The notes beneath the pieces are model-generated. The model made no database searches. It saw nothing but the letters and a program-made list of their open reading frames with translations, and was not told where the DNA came from. From Streptococcus parasanguinis (lineage in GTDB: Bacteria; Bacillota; Bacilli; Lactobacillales; Streptococcaceae), in the NCBI RefSeq assembly GCF_031582885.1, contig NZ_CP133988.1:813501-877500 (forward strand): a stretch of 64,000 nt of DNA, in the 5' to 3' direction. Shown here one piece after another: positions 62,976-64,000 of this stretch. The first letter of the stretch is position 1. Every line of letters starts with the position of its first letter. A program made the position numbers and the translations under genes.

Positions 62976-64000
62976 ATGCAAGATAAAATTGTCATTCATG
63001 GGGCACGCGCCCATAATTTAAAAAATATAGACGTGGAAATTCCACGGGACAAATTGGTCGTGGTGACGGGTTTGTCTGGTTCTGGAAAGTCCAGTCTGGC
63101 CTTTGATACCCTCTATGCAGAAGGTCAGCGCCGCTATGTGGAGAGCTTATCGGCCTATGCCCGGCAGTTCTTGGGAAATATGGAAAAACCAGATGTGGAC
63201 TCCATTGACGGCTTGAGTCCAGCTATTTCCATCGACCAAAAAACGACCAGTAAAAACCCCCGTTCTACAGTAGGGACGGCAACAGAGATCAATGACTACT
63301 TGCGCTTGCTCTATGCACGTGTAGGGACGCCTTATTGTATCAACGGGCATGGAGCGATTACAGCTTCTTCGGTTGAGCAAATTGTCGATCAAGTCTTAGA
63401 ATTACCAGAGCGCCAACGCCTGCAAATTCTAGCTCCCATTATCCGCAAGAAAAAAGGCCAGCACAAGAATATCATTGAAAAGGTGCAAAAAGACGGCTAT
63501 GTCCGGGTGCGGGTCGATGGTGAGATCTATGATGTGACAGAGGTTCCAGAACTATCTAAAAGCAAGCAGCACACGATTGAAGTAGTTGTGGACCGAATCG
63601 TGATCAAAGAGGGCATCCGCTCGCGGCTCTTTGATTCGATTGAAGCAGCTCTTCGGATTGCGGATGGTTATGTGGTGATTGATACCATGGATGGCAAGGA
63701 ATTGCTCTTTTCTGAGCATTATGCTTGTCCAGTCTGTGGCTTTACCGTTCCTGAATTAGAGCCCCGCCTCTTTTCTTTCAATGCGCCTTTCGGATCTTGT
63801 CCAGACTGTGATGGGCTGGGTATTAAGCTAGAGGTAGACTTGGATTTGGTGGTGCCAGATGATCGCTTAACCCTTCGCGAAGGAGCACTTGCTCCTTGGA
63901 ATCCGATCTCCTCCAACTACTATCCACAGATGTTGGAGCAGGCCATGATCCATTTTGGAGTTGATATGGACCGACCTTTTTCCGATCTTTCTCAAGAAGA
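62976..64000 (+). CDS. uvrA: Excinuclease ABC subunit A, N-terminal part
   Basis: The first 341 residues of UvrA (about 940 in full); the gene runs off the right edge. It opens [18 protein letters not shown]. Walker A of the first ATPase is G-L-S-G-S-G-K-S (32-39), then [17 protein letters not shown]. The first zinc module begins at C-P-V-C-G (about residue 250), with the second Cys pair in S-C-P-D-C. It finds bulky DNA lesions and loads UvrB. The ribosome site is weak (AGAGTAAG). Confidence 0.95.
   Translation, partial: MQDKIVIHGARAHNLKNIDVEIPRDKLVVVTGLSGSGKSSLAFDTLYAEGQRRYVESLSAYARQFLGNMEKPDVDSIDGLSPAISIDQKTTSKNPRSTVGTATEINDYLRLLYARVGTPYCINGHGAITASSVEQIVDQVLELPERQRLQILAPIIRKKKGQHKNIIEKVQKDGYVRVRVDGEIYDVTEVPELSKSKQHTIEVVVDRIVIKEGIRSRLFDSIEAALRIADGYVVIDTMDGKELLFSEHYACPVCGFTVPELEPRLFSFNAPFGSCPDCDGLGIKLEVDLDLVVPDDRLTLREGALAPWNPISSNYYPQMLEQAMIHFGVDMDRPFSDLSQE

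Overview
The window is chromosomal DNA of an oral-type Streptococcus (sanguinis/mitis/parasanguinis side of the genus; species not provable here). The signs are LPXTG-anchored surface proteins, the rpsF-ssb-rpsR operon, a czcD gene with an adjacent SczA-like regulator and a Zn-dependent alcohol dehydrogenase, a malolactic locus, DexB, metE-metF, a complete histidine-utilisation (hut) cluster and phosphoketolase. Most genes have a moderate-to-low G+C streptococcal composition. I see no prophage, insertion sequence, CRISPR array, rRNA or tRNA gene.

Layout. 1-1080: C-terminal end of a CnaB-repeat LPXTG protein, then a multi-arm structured repeat between two near-identical hairpins. 1.5-4.7 kb: a four-gene ECF transporter cassette (S, T, A1, A2) of visibly higher G+C, probably transferred from another lactic acid bacterium, followed by a stub of a type I restriction specificity gene (hsdS). 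5.3-11 kb: AEC carrier, two small membrane proteins, zinc efflux (SczA-like regulator, CzcD), alcohol dehydrogenase, LtrA-like protein and an AraC remnant. 11.3-13.8 kb: self-contained ABC-2 exporter operon with its own TetR regulator and two operators. 13.9-18.2 kb: large SF2 helicase with a membrane segment, and a VWA-domain surface protein. 18.5-22.9 kb: malolactic locus (mleR, an Xre regulator, mleA, mleP). 23-29 kb: HAD phosphatase, DeoR regulator, acetyltransferase, nucleoside phosphorylase-like protein, Ktr/Trk potassium uptake pair, CPBP protein.

29-36.6 kb: GH31 and GH13 alpha-glucosidases (the first behind a CcpA-type cre site), then metE and metF with a MET-box. 36.7-51.4 kb: a 978-residue SARP/BTAD-AAA regulator followed by the hut cluster. 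hutU-ftcD-fchA-fhs-hutD-permease-hutH-hutG run on the minus strand and hutI diverges from them. Together they import histidine and convert it to glutamate. The formimino group can leave as formamide (HutG) or enter the folate pool (FtcD, FchA), from which Fhs working in reverse can recover ATP as formate is released. The hutU/hutI intergenic region carries an 18/20-matching inverted pair of 20-bp sites, each holding two TTGAC boxes 11 bp apart. That is the kind of target a SARP-type regulator would use, and one is encoded next door.

51.7-64 kb: phosphoketolase, a structured intergenic repeat, a cell-wall 5'-nucleotidase, a three-gene envelope unit with overlapping genes (GT2-GtrA glycosyltransferase, phosphodiester glycosidase, small membrane protein), rpsF-ssb-rpsR followed by a degenerate array of terminators, a GNAT acetyltransferase, a DUF1129-type membrane protein, CorA, and the 5' third of uvrA running off the window.

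All calls come from reading translations and motifs by eye; no database search was run. Start codons were moved inward from the longest frame where a better ribosome binding site was visible.
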